Assembly: GCF_001652915.1 (NCBI RefSeq)
Contig: NZ_BBQI01000101.1
Coordinates: forward strand, 1-64,000
From: Cupriavidus sp. D384
GTDB taxonomy: Bacteria; Pseudomonadota; Gammaproteobacteria; Burkholderiales; Burkholderiaceae
Reading direction: 5' to 3'
DNA: 64,000 nt
The position numbers were made by a program, and so were the translations under genes. Below the pieces are notes generated by a model that saw only the letters and a program-made list of their open reading frames with translations, searched no databases and was not told where the DNA came from. This document shows positions 16,831 to 25,311 of the stretch, one piece after another (position 1 is the stretch's first letter; each line of letters begins with the position of its first letter).

Positions 16831-19740
16831 ATGCCCGAGCCCGGCATGCCGGGCACCATGAATCTACGCCCGACCCTATTCCGCCCCATTCCATTCATGA
16901 AATCGCGCCTGCTGTCTCCCGTCGTGCTCTCGCTGCTGGTCACCGCAGGGGGGACGCTGCTGACGGCGGGGGCATGGCACGTCGCCACCGGCCTGGAGCG
17001 GCGGGTGGCCGAGCAGGACGTGGGTGCGATGCTGGGGCGCACCGCCGACGCGCTGACCGACCGCCTGCAGGAAAACGAACGCCTGCTGCGCGGTGCCGCC
17101 GCCCTGATGGCCGCCAATGACCACACCACGCGGGCGCAGTGGCGCAATTACCTGTATTCGGCCCAGCTCGACGAATTGCCGACCGGCACGCAGTCGATCG
17201 GCTACGCCCCGCTCGTGCCGCAGGCGCGGCTGCCGGGCGTCGTGGCGGGCGTCCATGCCGATGGCGTGGGCGACTTCGAGGTCTATCCGCCGGGCGAGCG
17301 TGCCCAGTACGCCCCGATTCTCTACAACGAGCCGCCGAGCGGCCGCAATGCGCGGGCGCTGGGCTTCGACCTGCTCAGCGATCCGGCACGCCGTGCGGCG
17401 CTGGAGGCGGCGCGCGACAGCGGCCAGCCCCGGCTGACCCAGGGCCTGGACCTGATTCGCGAAGTGGAAGCCCAGGCACCGCAGCGCGGCGCGTTGCTCT
17501 ATGCGCCGGTGTTTCCGGCGGGCGTGCCGTCCGCCACCACCGCCGAACGGCGCGAGGCGCTGTCCGGCGTGGTGTACGTCTCGCTGCGGCTGGGCGACCT
17601 GATGCGTGGCGTAAGCGGCGGCGTATCGGGCGATCTGGTGCTGACGCTGTTCGAAGGTTCCACCAGTGCCGCCGGTAGCCTGTTGTCGGGCAGCGCACCG
17701 GAGGCCGAGCGCCGCGACGACCACCGCAAGCCGATGATCGAGGCCGAGCGGCAAATCGAATTCGGCGGCCGTACCTGGACGCTTCGCGCCGCCACCCGGC
17801 CCGGCTTCGAAGCCACGCATGCCGGCCGCTACGGCCTGCGCGTGCTGGCACTGGGCGCGCTGGCTACATGGCTGATGGCATGGCTGGCGTTCCGGCTGGC
17901 GCGGGAGCGGCACGATGCCCGCCGGCAGGCCTCGCTTGCCGGGCAGGCGGGCAGCGCGGTGGCGGCCGGGCTGCGCGAAAGCCTGGCACGCGCCGAGCAA
18001 AGCGCCGCCACGGCCAGCCTGCGCTATGCACGCCTGCTGGACCACGCGCCGTTCTGTGTCATCACGTTCGATGCCTGCGGCATGATCACGGGCATCAATC
18101 GCGCCGGACAGCGCATGCTGTGGTATGCCGAAACCGAACTCGTCGGCCGCATGCCCTACGCCAGCCTGCACGATGCCGACGAGGTGGCCGCGCATGCGCG
18201 CGAACTGTCGGACGAGATCGGCGAGACCGTCGAGCCGGGGCTGCCGGCGCTGGTCGCCAAGGCGCGCCTGGGCGTGACCGACGGCCGCGACTGGACCTAC
18301 CTGCGCAAGGGCGGCTCGCGGCTGCCCGTGCACCTGACGGTAACGGCCCTGGCCGATGGCAGCACCGAAGGCGGCTTCCTGGTCATTGCGCACGACCTGA
18401 CCGAACGCCGGCGCGTGGACGAGTACATCCGGCACCTGGCCCAGCACGATGCGCTGACCGGCCTGCCCAATCGCACCGAGCTGAACGCACGCACCGAGGC
18501 GGTGCTGGCAGACGCGCGCCGCCATGGTCATCGCGTGGCCCTGCTGCTGCTGGACCTGGACCACTTCAAGCACATCAACGAAACGCTGGGGCATCCGGTG
18601 GGCGACGACGTGCTGCGCTCCATCGCCGACCGCATTCGCGGCGCGGTGCGCCCGCGCGATGTGGTGGCCCGCATGGGCGGCGACGAATTCGCAGTGGTGC
18701 TGGGCGGCTTGCGCCACGACAGCGAAGCCGAACTGGCTGCGGCCAAGATCCTGGCGCGGGTATCGGAAGACCTGCAGATCGCGGGCCAGTCGCTGCGCGT
18801 GACGCCGTCGCTGGGCATGGCCGTCTATCCCGATGATGGCGATACGCTGACCAACCTGATGAAGTCGGCCGATTCGGCGATGTACGCCGCCAAGCAGGAC
18901 GGCCGCGCGCAGTTGCGCCGCTTTGCCACCGAGATGGCGCAGGCGTCGCTGGCACGTTTCACCATCGAGGCGCTGCTGCGCCGCGCGCTGGCCGAGCAGG
19001 AATTCCGGCTGCGCTACCAGCCCATCGTCGATGTCGCCACGCTGGCCATGGTGGGCGTGGAAGCCCTGATCGCGTGGGAAACGCCCGAACGTGGCCCGAT
19101 GCGTCCCGCCGAGTTTATCCCCGTGGCCGAGCAGTGCGGCCTGATCGGCACACTGGGCGCGTGGACGCTGGCGACGGCCTGCCGCGAGATCCAGTCACTG
19201 CGCAACGAACTAGGTCTCGACATCGACGTGGCCGTCAATATCTCGCCGCTGCAGCTGCGGCAGGCGAATTTTCCGGAAACCGTGGCGCAGTGCCTGCAGG
19301 CCGCCGACCTGCCCGCGGGCAGCCTGACCATCGAAGTCACCGAGGGCATCCTGGTGGATGGCGGCGAGAAGACGATCGAGACGTTCCGCCGTGTGCGGCA
19401 GCTTGGCGTGGGGGTGTCGATCGACGACTTCGGCACCGGTTATTCGGGCCTGGGCTATCTGACGCGCCTGCCGATCAGCAAGCTGAAAATCGACAAATCG
19501 TTTGTCGATGACCTTGCCATGCCGGGGCACGACCGCGCCGTGGCCGCCGCGATCATCGCGCTGGGCCACCAGCTGCACCTGCAGGTGGTGGCGGAGGGCG
19601 TCGAGTCGAAGGCGCAGTTCGATTTTCTGCGGGGCGAAGGCTGCGACGCGGTGCAGGGCTTCCTGTTCTGCCAGCCCGTGGGGCTCGACGCGCTGCGCCA
19701 GATTCTGCTGGGCGGAAAAGGGTTTGCCGACGCCGCGTGA
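16831..19740 (+). CDS. CHASE-PAS-GGDEF-EAL c-di-GMP turnover protein
   Basis: The frame encodes 969 aa from ATG 16831; ATGs at 16858 and 16897 are also possible, and the last places the membrane helix (SPVVLSLLVTAGGTLLTAGA) right at the N-terminus. Next come a periplasmic CHASE domain (SIGYAPLVPQ; FEVYPPGERAQYAPILYNEP; RALGFDLLSDPARRAALE), a second helix near residue 335-355, a PAS domain, GGDEF with an intact motif (616-620 from 16831) and EAL with EALIAW at 744. The EAL part keeps the DDFGTGYSGLGYL and KIDKSFVDDL blocks needed for metal binding and catalysis, so it may be a bifunctional enzyme or a phosphodiesterase with a regulatory GGDEF. CHASE domains bind small extracellular ligands; which one is unknown. 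Confidence 0.92.
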   Translation: MPEPGMPGTMNLRPTLFRPIPFMKSRLLSPVVLSLLVTAGGTLLTAGAWHVATGLERRVAEQDVGAMLGRTADALTDRLQENERLLRGAAALMAANDHTTRAQWRNYLYSAQLDELPTGTQSIGYAPLVPQARLPGVVAGVHADGVGDFEVYPPGERAQYAPILYNEPPSGRNARALGFDLLSDPARRAALEAARDSGQPRLTQGLDLIREVEAQAPQRGALLYAPVFPAGVPSATTAERREALSGVVYVSLRLGDLMRGVSGGVSGDLVLTLFEGSTSAAGSLLSGSAPEAERRDDHRKPMIEAERQIEFGGRTWTLRAATRPGFEATHAGRYGLRVLALGALATWLMAWLAFRLARERHDARRQASLAGQAGSAVAAGLRESLARAEQSAATASLRYARLLDHAPFCVITFDACGMITGINRAGQRMLWYAETELVGRMPYASLHDADEVAAHARELSDEIGETVEPGLPALVAKARLGVTDGRDWTYLRKGGSRLPVHLTVTALADGSTEGGFLVIAHDLTERRRVDEYIRHLAQHDALTGLPNRTELNARTEAVLADARRHGHRVALLLLDLDHFKHINETLGHPVGDDVLRSIADRIRGAVRPRDVVARMGGDEFAVVLGGLRHDSEAELAAAKILARVSEDLQIAGQSLRVTPSLGMAVYPDDGDTLTNLMKSADSAMYAAKQDGRAQLRRFATEMAQASLARFTIEALLRRALAEQEFRLRYQPIVDVATLAMVGVEALIAWETPERGPMRPAEFIPVAEQCGLIGTLGAWTLATACREIQSLRNELGLDIDVAVNISPLQLRQANFPETVAQCLQAADLPAGSLTIEVTEGILVDGGEKTIETFRRVRQLGVGVSIDDFGTGYSGLGYLTRLPISKLKIDKSFVDDLAMPGHDRAVAAAIIALGHQLHLQVVAEGVESKAQFDFLRGEGCDAVQGFLFCQPVGLDALRQILLGGKGFADAA

Positions 19741-19930
19741 ACTTTCCGTGTCAGCGTCATCGCGGCCGCCGCGCCGTGCGTTCAATCGGCTTGCTTGCGC
19801 CCAAAAGCCCGGTCACCTCAGGGCATTGCGCGCCGCGAATTCGCCAATAATGCGCCAACAAGGTTTTCCATGGGCACGGGGCGGGCACGGCAGGACCATC
19901 ACCGCTCGCCAGCCATGAGGAGGGGTCGCC

Positions 19931-20095
19931 ATGATGAGAAAGACGCTGGGCAGGATTGTTGCCATGGGTCGCGCACTGACACGCTGCATGCCGCGGCGCG
20001 CACGGCTTGAGCGCTTCGAGATGCAACGCATGGCGCCGGCGGAGCGCCGGCATCTGTGGTTGTCGTTCGTCTGGTGCGTGGCGCTGCTGGGCTGA
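19931..20095 (+). CDS. Possible 54-aa Arg-rich small protein
   Basis: A 54-codon frame begins ATGATG right after a strong GAGGAGG ribosome binding site (8 nt spacing). The product is basic (many Arg in the first 40 residues) with a short hydrophobic end (HLWLSFVWCVALLG). It ends 60 nt before a rho-independent terminator on the same strand. The good ribosome binding site and terminator favour a real small gene, but no family is recognised. Confidence 0.45.
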   Translation: MMRKTLGRIVAMGRALTRCMPRRARLERFEMQRMAPAERRHLWLSFVWCVALLG

Positions 20096-20156
20096 CACGC
20101 TGCCAGACAGGGCAGCAAAACACCCACGCAGAAACGGGTACGCTTCGGCAAAAAAG

Positions 20157-20191
20157 AAACCCGGCGGGCGCCTGGGCGCGCGGCCGGGTTT
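20157..20191. terminator. Bidirectional terminator before padR
   Basis: AAACCCGGC at 20157-20165 pairs with GCCGGGTTT at 20183-20191 around a GC-rich 17-nt loop that can itself fold. It lies between the small plus-strand frame and the convergent PadR gene. Confidence 0.75.
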
Positions 20192-20208
20192 CGTACGAGC
20201 GGGGGCGC

Positions 20209-20538
20209 TCAGGAATTCGTGGTGACAATGGCCGGCTCGCCGACCCCGGTGGGATTGTGCAGGCGGCGATACAGGTCGTCGATGCGCGACCGGCTGCTCG
20301 CCAGCTCTTCGCGGCCCTGCTCGGTCAGCAGGTAGACACGCCCGATGCCGTCACGCAGGACACTTTCGAGATAGCCTTCCATCTGCAGCGCGCGCAGCAG
20401 AGGTCGGACGGTGCCGATGTCCACCTGGAATCCGTATTCCATGAGCATTTCTGCAAGCATGGCCACGGTGGCGGGCACCTCCATGGCGAATTGCATGACG
20501 TAGACGCGGGCTAGCAAGCCGAGGAACTGTCGTTTCAT
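20209..20538 (-). CDS. PadR-like winged-helix transcriptional regulator
   Basis: The 109-aa product has a winged-helix pattern (LAEMLMEYGFQVDIGTVRPL recognition region, then the wing GIGRVYLLTEQGREEL) and a short C-terminal helix, as in small PadR-family repressors. An in-frame upstream start at 20586 would add 16 residues without helix potential; ATG 20538 is preferred. No target is evident; PadR genes usually control a neighbouring transporter or an adjacent stress gene. Confidence 0.75.
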   Translation of the reverse strand: MKRQFLGLLARVYVMQFAMEVPATVAMLAEMLMEYGFQVDIGTVRPLLRALQMEGYLESVLRDGIGRVYLLTEQGREELASSRSRIDDLYRRLHNPTGVGEPAIVTTNS

Positions 20539-21077
20539 GTGGCAGGCAACGCAAAACCAGGGGTGGCGGTTGACGCGGGAATGCAACGTGAACGAAGCTG
20601 CCCATCCCCTTACACGCCTCGTAGTCTTACGATACGTGATTCTCGACAGCAGAAAAAAAAAGAAGCCGCCAGGATTTGCCTGGCGGCTTGTCGGGAATGC
20701 GTCGGAGGGGTCAATTAACTCTGGCGCAGGGCAGATTTTAATGGAACTGAATACGCGATGTCACGCGCTGTGGTAATGCCCCCTACCTCGGGGGGGTGAC
20801 TTCGTAAGGCTTTCGAAAGCGATATTGCGGCGAAGATGCAACATTCGCCGGTTTTGCCCCGTTTTTGGGCGGCATTTGACCGGTTTTTCGCCACCTCGTC
20901 GTACCTGTACGCCGTGGCGCATGTCCGCTTCCAGCCAGCCATGGGCGTGGATTTGCGCTGAAATGAGGGGCATGGACCCGCGCCGAAATCGGGCTAGAAC
21001 GATGTAAAGTGCCGTATTTGTCGCACTACCGCAACGGTTTATCGTCTTTGAACCCAATCATTGCCTGAACTGAACTG
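20539..21077. other. Intergenic region with an orphan minus-strand terminator
   Basis: The 539 bases hold no convincing protein gene; minus-strand frames of 75 and 98 codons lack ribosome binding sites and family resemblance. The region has a strong terminator oriented for the minus strand (20653-20689), a C5/G5 hairpin at 20779-20796 and a T-rich part near 20850-20890. This combination suggests an unannotated minus-strand transcript, possibly a small RNA. Confidence 0.55.
20653..20689 (-). terminator. Minus-strand rho-independent terminator (11-bp stem, T9)
   Basis: AAGCCGCCAGG at 20663-20673 pairs exactly with CCTGGCGGCTT at 20679-20689 (loop ATTTG). On the minus strand the stem is followed by C and nine T (20661-20653). 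On the plus strand no T tract follows. The next gene to the right is on the plus strand, so the terminator has no known client. Confidence 0.85.
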
Positions 21078-21989
21078 ATGAAGCCCGCCGACCTGTTTCG
21101 TCTCCTGTTGCTTTCCGCCATCTGGGGAGCCAGCTTCCTGTTTATCCGGATTGCGGCGCCCGTGCTCGGACCGCTGCCGACCGCATTCTTCCGTGTGCTG
21201 ATCGGTGCCGTGACGCTGGCGGCGTGCCTGCCCATGCTTGGCCTGAAATGGGACATGCAAGGCAAGTGGCCTGCCGTGGTCATGCTGGGCATCATCAACT
21301 CCGGTATCCCGTTTGTGATGTATTCGATCGCTGCGCTGTGGCTGCCGGCCGGTTACTCGGCCATCTTCAACGCCATGACGCCGCTGATGGGCGTGGTCAT
21401 CGGCTCGCTGTTCTTTGCCGAACGGCTTACGCGCGCCAAGGCGGCCGGGGTGCTGCTGGGACTGGGTGGCGTGGCGGTGCTGACCCGCACCGGGCCGGTG
21501 GTGTTCTCGCACGATGTATTGCTGGGTGCGGTGGCGTGCCTGGTCGCCACATCGTGCTATGGCCTGGCGGGGTTTCTGACACGCCGCTGGATCACGGCGC
21601 GCGGCGGGCTGGACAGCCGGTTGGTGGCGGGCGGCAGCCTGGTCGGTGCCACGCTGTTCCTGTTGCCGTTCAGCGCGGCGGCGCTGATCCACGAAAACAC
21701 GCTGCCGGCGGCCGGGGTTGGCGTCTGGGCGGGCATGCTGGGCCTGGGCATGTTCTGCACCGCCATTGCCTACGTGCTGTATTTCAGGCTTATCGCCGAT
21801 CTTGGCCCGGTGCGGTCGCTGACCGTCACGTTCCTGATTCCGCCGTTCGGCATCGTCTGGGGCTGGATGTTCCTGGGCGAGACGCTGTCCTGGGCGCACG
21901 CGGCCGGCATGTTGCTGATCGGTGCGGCGGTCTGGCTGGTGCTGCGACCTGCCACGCCGGCGCCTGCGCCGGCCGTGGCCCGGTCATGA
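21078..21989 (+). CDS. EamA/DMT-superfamily transporter
   Basis: The 303-aa protein has about ten membrane helices in two EamA repeats (first repeat LLLLSAIWGASFLFIRIAAP, conserved start of the family; second repeat from about residue 155). Such inner-membrane proteins export or exchange amino acids or other small metabolites; the substrate cannot be read from sequence. No ribosome binding site stands out before ATG 21078. It is monocistronic by position. Confidence 0.9.
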   Translation: MKPADLFRLLLLSAIWGASFLFIRIAAPVLGPLPTAFFRVLIGAVTLAACLPMLGLKWDMQGKWPAVVMLGIINSGIPFVMYSIAALWLPAGYSAIFNAMTPLMGVVIGSLFFAERLTRAKAAGVLLGLGGVAVLTRTGPVVFSHDVLLGAVACLVATSCYGLAGFLTRRWITARGGLDSRLVAGGSLVGATLFLLPFSAAALIHENTLPAAGVGVWAGMLGLGMFCTAIAYVLYFRLIADLGPVRSLTVTFLIPPFGIVWGWMFLGETLSWAHAAGMLLIGAAVWLVLRPATPAPAPAVARS

Positions 21990-22014
21990 TGGGCAGACAG
22001 CAGATCCCCCGCGA

Positions 22015-22416
22015 TCAGCGGCGGTAGTAGCCGCGGTCGTCACCGCGGTAATGGTCATCGCCGCGATAGTGATCGGGGCCGCGGCCATGGTCGTGCCACG
22101 CCTGATATTGGCGTCGGTCGTACCAGCGGCGGCCATCCCAGTAACGGTCGTTATGCCAGCCGATCACCACGGCGGGCGCCGGAGCTACGACTACGGGCGG
22201 GGCCGGACGATATACCACCGGCGGCGGGGGCGGCGGCGCCACGTAGACGGGCTGGGGCTGGACATAGACCGGGGCCGGGGCAACCACAACCGGGGCCGGG
22301 GCGATGGGCACGCCAAGGTTCACGTCGACATCGACGCGCGCCATGGCAGCGGTGGACGTAGCCAGCGCGGCGGCGCCGGCAACGAGAAGGGAGAGGTACA
22401 GGGGGCGCTTTTTCAT
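22015..22416 (-). CDS. Exported Pro/Val-rich protein, unknown function
   Basis: From ATG 22416 the product is 133 aa with a signal peptide (KKRPLYLSLLVAGAAALATS, cleavage near AMA). The mature part is a Pro/Val/Ala low-complexity segment (VYVQPQPVYVAPPPPPPVV) followed by an aromatic/His/Arg-rich tail (WHNDRYWDGRRWYDRRQYQ). It resembles small periplasmic envelope proteins common in Cupriavidus and Burkholderia, with no known role. The protein at 40164 has a similar plan. Confidence 0.75.
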   Translation of the reverse strand: MKKRPLYLSLLVAGAAALATSTAAMARVDVDVNLGVPIAPAPVVVAPAPVYVQPQPVYVAPPPPPPVVYRPAPPVVVAPAPAVVIGWHNDRYWDGRRWYDRRQYQAWHDHGRGPDHYRGDDHYRGDDRGYYRR

Positions 22417-22524
22417 CGTAATCACCAGTGGGTGAGGTGCTATGGCTCCACTCTACCCATCTGGCGTATTACCGATTGCACGCCTTTGTAACGACACTTG
22501 GTGTTTGTGTAAGAAACGTCCGCG

Positions 22525-22992
22525 CTACTTCCGGATGATGCCGGTGTCGTTTTCGACATCCGACTCCTGGCAGGCCGGGCACAGCCCATAGAGCACCAGC
22601 ATGTGCTCGCGCAGGACAAAGTCGTTCTGCGCGGCTACCTGCTTCTGCCGCTGTTCGATGCCTTCGTCGCTGAACTCTTCCACCACGCCGCAGCTGATGC
22701 AGATCAGGTGGTCGTGATGGCCGCCCTCGTTGAGTTCGAACACGGCATGGTCCGATTCGAAGCTGTGGCGCAACAGGATATTGGCCTGCACCAGCTGGTT
22801 CAGCACGCGATAGACGGTGGACAGCCCCGCATCGACATCGAGGTCGAGCAGGATCCGATAGACGTCTTCTGCGCTCAGATGGCGACGATCGCTGTTGCGG
22901 AACGCTTCCAGCACGTGCATGCGCGGCGATGTGGCTTTCAGGCCTGCGCGCTTGAGAGGAACGGCTTCGGAGTTGACGGTGGAAGTAGTCAT
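22525..22992 (-). CDS. Fur-family metalloregulator
   Basis: From ATG 22992 the product is 155 aa. It has the Fur winged helix (RAGLKATSPRMHVLEAF; AEDVYRILLDLDVDAGLSTV; YRVLNQLVQANIL), the regulatory metal site HHDHLIC, a CxxC structural zinc pair (CISC) and a second CxxC (CPAC) near the C-terminus. A longer in-frame extension up to 23301 is Arg/Pro-rich shadow sequence. It is likely an iron-responsive repressor; whether it is the main Fur or a paralogue (such as a second Fur or PerR) cannot be decided from the window. A Fur-box-like palindrome lies upstream of the divergent oxygenase gene. Confidence 0.9.
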   Translation of the reverse strand: MTTSTVNSEAVPLKRAGLKATSPRMHVLEAFRNSDRRHLSAEDVYRILLDLDVDAGLSTVYRVLNQLVQANILLRHSFESDHAVFELNEGGHHDHLICISCGVVEEFSDEGIEQRQKQVAAQNDFVLREHMLVLYGLCPACQESDVENDTGIIRK

Positions 22993-23213
22993 GCGGCGGC
23001 TCGCGCCCCAAAGGGACGCACGGTTAGGACTCCAGGCGGTGAACCGGCGGCGGAAAGCGGTACCGGCGCCATTGGCCGGCCAACCTTCCGCCGGATCGTG
23101 GCGGAAGCAGGCGGGAAGCGCCGGATCGATCGCATTGTGTCGCTCCGGACGGCGCGCTGTGCCTGCGTGGCGCGCGGAATAAAAAGGTGGCCTGGCTTGC
23201 TTCAGGATGACGC

Positions 23214-23248
23214 GATCGGGAAAACGGGGTCTGGATGTTTTCCCGATC
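23214..23248. repeat. Perfect 12-bp inverted repeat
   Basis: GATCGGGAAAAC at 23214-23225 and GTTTTCCCGATC at 23237-23248 pair exactly around an 11-nt loop. There is no T tract on either side, so it may be a protein-binding site or an RNA hairpin rather than a simple terminator. Confidence 0.7.
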
Positions 23249-23431
23249 TTCCTGGAGCTGGCTACTACCAAACGCTCCGTGTGTCGGAGCGGTCCCCACA
23301 AAAGACGGTATCGGGCGCCGTATCGATCAGCATCGCTACCACGCCCAGCAATCTGTTCCTGCTGTTCCTGCTAATCCTGCTTTGCCTGTCCGGTTTCGGC
23401 AGTGCCGTGCGTCAGACAGTGGTTGGATAGT

Positions 23432-23452
23432 AAATGGGAATCGATCTCATTT
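23432..23452. promoter_or_regulatory. Fur-box-like operator
   Basis: A 21-nt palindrome with 7 of 10 positions matched between halves (AAATGGGAAT and GATCTCATTT around a central C) resembles the AATGAGAAT-type Fur box. It lies 42 nt before the ATG of the 2OG-Fe(II) oxygenase and near the Fur-family gene, which fits iron control. This is a by-eye match with mismatches. Confidence 0.5.
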
Positions 23453-23493
23453 CAAGGACTATTTTTGTCCCTGCTCGCAAAAGAGGTTTCGAC

Positions 23494-24222
23494 ATGAAGA
23501 CCGAACAGGTATCGGCGGCCATCCGCCAGCAGATCGACGCACGCGACTGGCCCGGCATTGGCCGCGATCTCGACGCCTACGGCTGCACGGCGATCCGCGC
23601 GCTGATTTCGCCCGCTATGTGCGACGCACTGGCCGCGCTCTATCCACAGGACGCGCTGTACCGCTCGCGCATCGACATGCGCCGGCATGGCTTTGGCCGT
23701 GGCGAGTACAAGTATTTCGCCTACCCCTTGCCCGATGTGGTTGCCGCGCTGCGCACCGCGCTCTATCCGCACCTGGCGCCGATTGCCAACCGCTGGAACG
23801 CGACGATGGGCATCGACGCCGATTACCCGGCCGCCCACGCCGACTACCTGGCCCGCTGCCATCGCGCCGGCCAGTCGCGTCCTACGCCGCTGCTGCTGCA
23901 GTACGGGGCCGGCGACTACAACTGCCTGCACCAGGACCTGTATGGCGAACACGTGTTTCCGCTGCAGGTGGCGATTCTCCTATCCGAACCCGGCAAGGAC
24001 TTTACCGGCGGCGAATTCGTGATGACCGAGCAGCGGCCGCGCATGCAGTCGCGCGCCGAAGTGGTGTCGCTGGGCAAGGGCGATGCCGTGGTGTTTGCCG
24101 TGAGCCAGCGGCCGGTGCAGGGCACGCGAGGCAGTTACCGGGTGAACCTGCGCCATGGCGTGAGCCGCCTGCACGGCGGCCATCGGCAGACCCTGGGGAT
24201 CATCTTCCACGACGCCGCCTGA
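23494..24222 (+). CDS. 2OG-Fe(II) oxygenase
   Basis: From ATG 23494 (AGAGG upstream) the product is 242 aa. The core double-stranded beta-helix shows the iron ligands HQD in YNCLHQDLYGE, a second His late in the protein (NLRHGVSRLHGG) and a downstream basic residue position for 2-oxoglutarate. Such enzymes hydroxylate proteins, amino acids or alkylated bases using Fe(II), O2 and 2-oxoglutarate; the substrate is unknown. The Fur-like box upstream and the Fur-family gene next door suggest iron-regulated expression. It converges on selD with only 21 nt between stops. Confidence 0.82.
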   Translation: MKTEQVSAAIRQQIDARDWPGIGRDLDAYGCTAIRALISPAMCDALAALYPQDALYRSRIDMRRHGFGRGEYKYFAYPLPDVVAALRTALYPHLAPIANRWNATMGIDADYPAAHADYLARCHRAGQSRPTPLLLQYGAGDYNCLHQDLYGEHVFPLQVAILLSEPGKDFTGGEFVMTEQRPRMQSRAEVVSLGKGDAVVFAVSQRPVQGTRGSYRVNLRHGVSRLHGGHRQTLGIIFHDAA

Positions 24223-24243
24223 CCGCGGCGCGCGGCGCACCTG

Positions 24244-25311
24244 CTACGCGGTCACCCGCACACCTGGCGCGCCCGCGTGCATCGCGCCCACCACCGCAGC
24301 GTGTCCGAATCCCTCCTTGCGGAAGATGCCCATCACCGCGTCGACTGCATCGGGCGCGCACGCCACCAGCAAGCCGCCACTGGTCTGCGGGTCGGTCAGC
24401 AGCGCCTGCTGGACGTGCGTGACGCCGGTATCCAGCGTGACGTCATGGCCGTAGCTGGCCCAGTTGCGCCGCGACGCCCCTGTGACCGCGCCCCCTTCCG
24501 CCAGCGCCGCCACGCCTGGCAGCAGCGGCACGCGCACCATGTCGATGGTGGCGCCCAGCCCGCTGCCACGGCAGACCTCCAGCAGATGGCCGAGCAGGCC
24601 GAAGCCGGTCACGTCGGTGATGGCGTGGACGCCGTCCAGTTCGCCCAGTGCCTTGCCGGGCGTGTTGAGCTGCGTGGTGCTGGCGATCATCTGCCGATAG
24701 CCGTAGTCGTCGAGCAGCGCCTTCTTGATCGCCGCCGAGTACACGCCCACGCCCAGCGGCTTGCCCAGCACCAGCACGTCACCGGCCTGCGCGTCGCGAT
24801 TGCGGCGGATGCGGTCGGGATGCACGAGGCCCATCACCACCAGTCCGTAGATCGGTTCCACGGAATCGATCGAATGGCCGCCGGCAATCGGGATACCCGC
24901 TTCGGCGCAGATCGATTCGCCGCCCTCCAGGATCTTGCCGATGGTCTCCGGCGACAGCTTGTCGACGGGCATGCCCACCAGCGCCAGCGCCATGATCGGC
25001 GTGCCGCCCATGGCATAGACGTCCGAAATGGCGTTGGTGGCCGCGATGCGCCCGAAGTCGTATGGGTCGTCGACCACGGGCATGAAGAAGTCCGTGGTGG
25101 CAACCAGCGCCTGCGTGTCGTTGAGCCGGAACACCGCTGCGTCGTCGCTGGTCTCGATACCGACCAGCAGCCCCGGCGGCGCCGGAAAATGCCGGGTGTT
25201 GCGCAGGATGTCGCTGAGCACGCCCGGGGCGATCTTGCACCCGCACCCGCCGCCGTGCGCCAGCGACGTCAGGCGGACTTCGCCACCGTTGTGTTCGATC
25301 GATGCCGTCAT
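24244..25311 (-). CDS. selD: Selenide, water dikinase (selenophosphate synthetase)
   Basis: The 355-aa product makes selenophosphate from selenide and ATP, the selenium donor for Sec-tRNA. The N-terminal active-site motif is HGGGCGCKIAP, with Cys in the position that is Sec in some organisms, and Lys kept. Further SelD blocks are TTDFFMPVVDDPYDFGRIAA, GGTPIMALALVGMP and ITDVTGFGLLGHL. The start is ATG 25311, which overlaps the stop of the transglutaminase gene by one base (TGATG), so the pair is coupled. It belongs to the selenocysteine island but is separated from selB by selC and the transglutaminase gene. Confidence 0.96.
   Translation of the reverse strand: MTASIEHNGGEVRLTSLAHGGGCGCKIAPGVLSDILRNTRHFPAPPGLLVGIETSDDAAVFRLNDTQALVATTDFFMPVVDDPYDFGRIAATNAISDVYAMGGTPIMALALVGMPVDKLSPETIGKILEGGESICAEAGIPIAGGHSIDSVEPIYGLVVMGLVHPDRIRRNRDAQAGDVLVLGKPLGVGVYSAAIKKALLDDYGYRQMIASTTQLNTPGKALGELDGVHAITDVTGFGLLGHLLEVCRGSGLGATIDMVRVPLLPGVAALAEGGAVTGASRRNWASYGHDVTLDTGVTHVQQALLTDPQTSGGLLVACAPDAVDAVMGIFRKEGFGHAAVVGAMHAGAPGVRVTA

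Larger units (their letters stand above)
22993..23493. other. Divergent regulatory region between fur and the 2OG oxygenase
   Basis: The 501 bases show no credible gene. They contain a perfect 12-bp inverted repeat (23214-23248), a smaller hairpin CGCTCCG/CGGAGCG (23273-23291) and a Fur-box-like palindrome (23432-23452). The length is unusual for two divergent genes and leaves room for an unannotated transcript. Confidence 0.6.

Noticed and set aside
20715..21057. 75- and 98-codon minus-strand frames as small genes
   Set aside because: No ribosome binding site, no recognisable pattern; the minus-strand terminator fits an RNA gene better, though a small protein is not fully excluded.
23235..24422. 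395-codon plus-strand frame overlapping the 2OG oxygenase
   Set aside because: It runs in a different frame through a certain gene and gives an Arg/Pro-rich product without domains.
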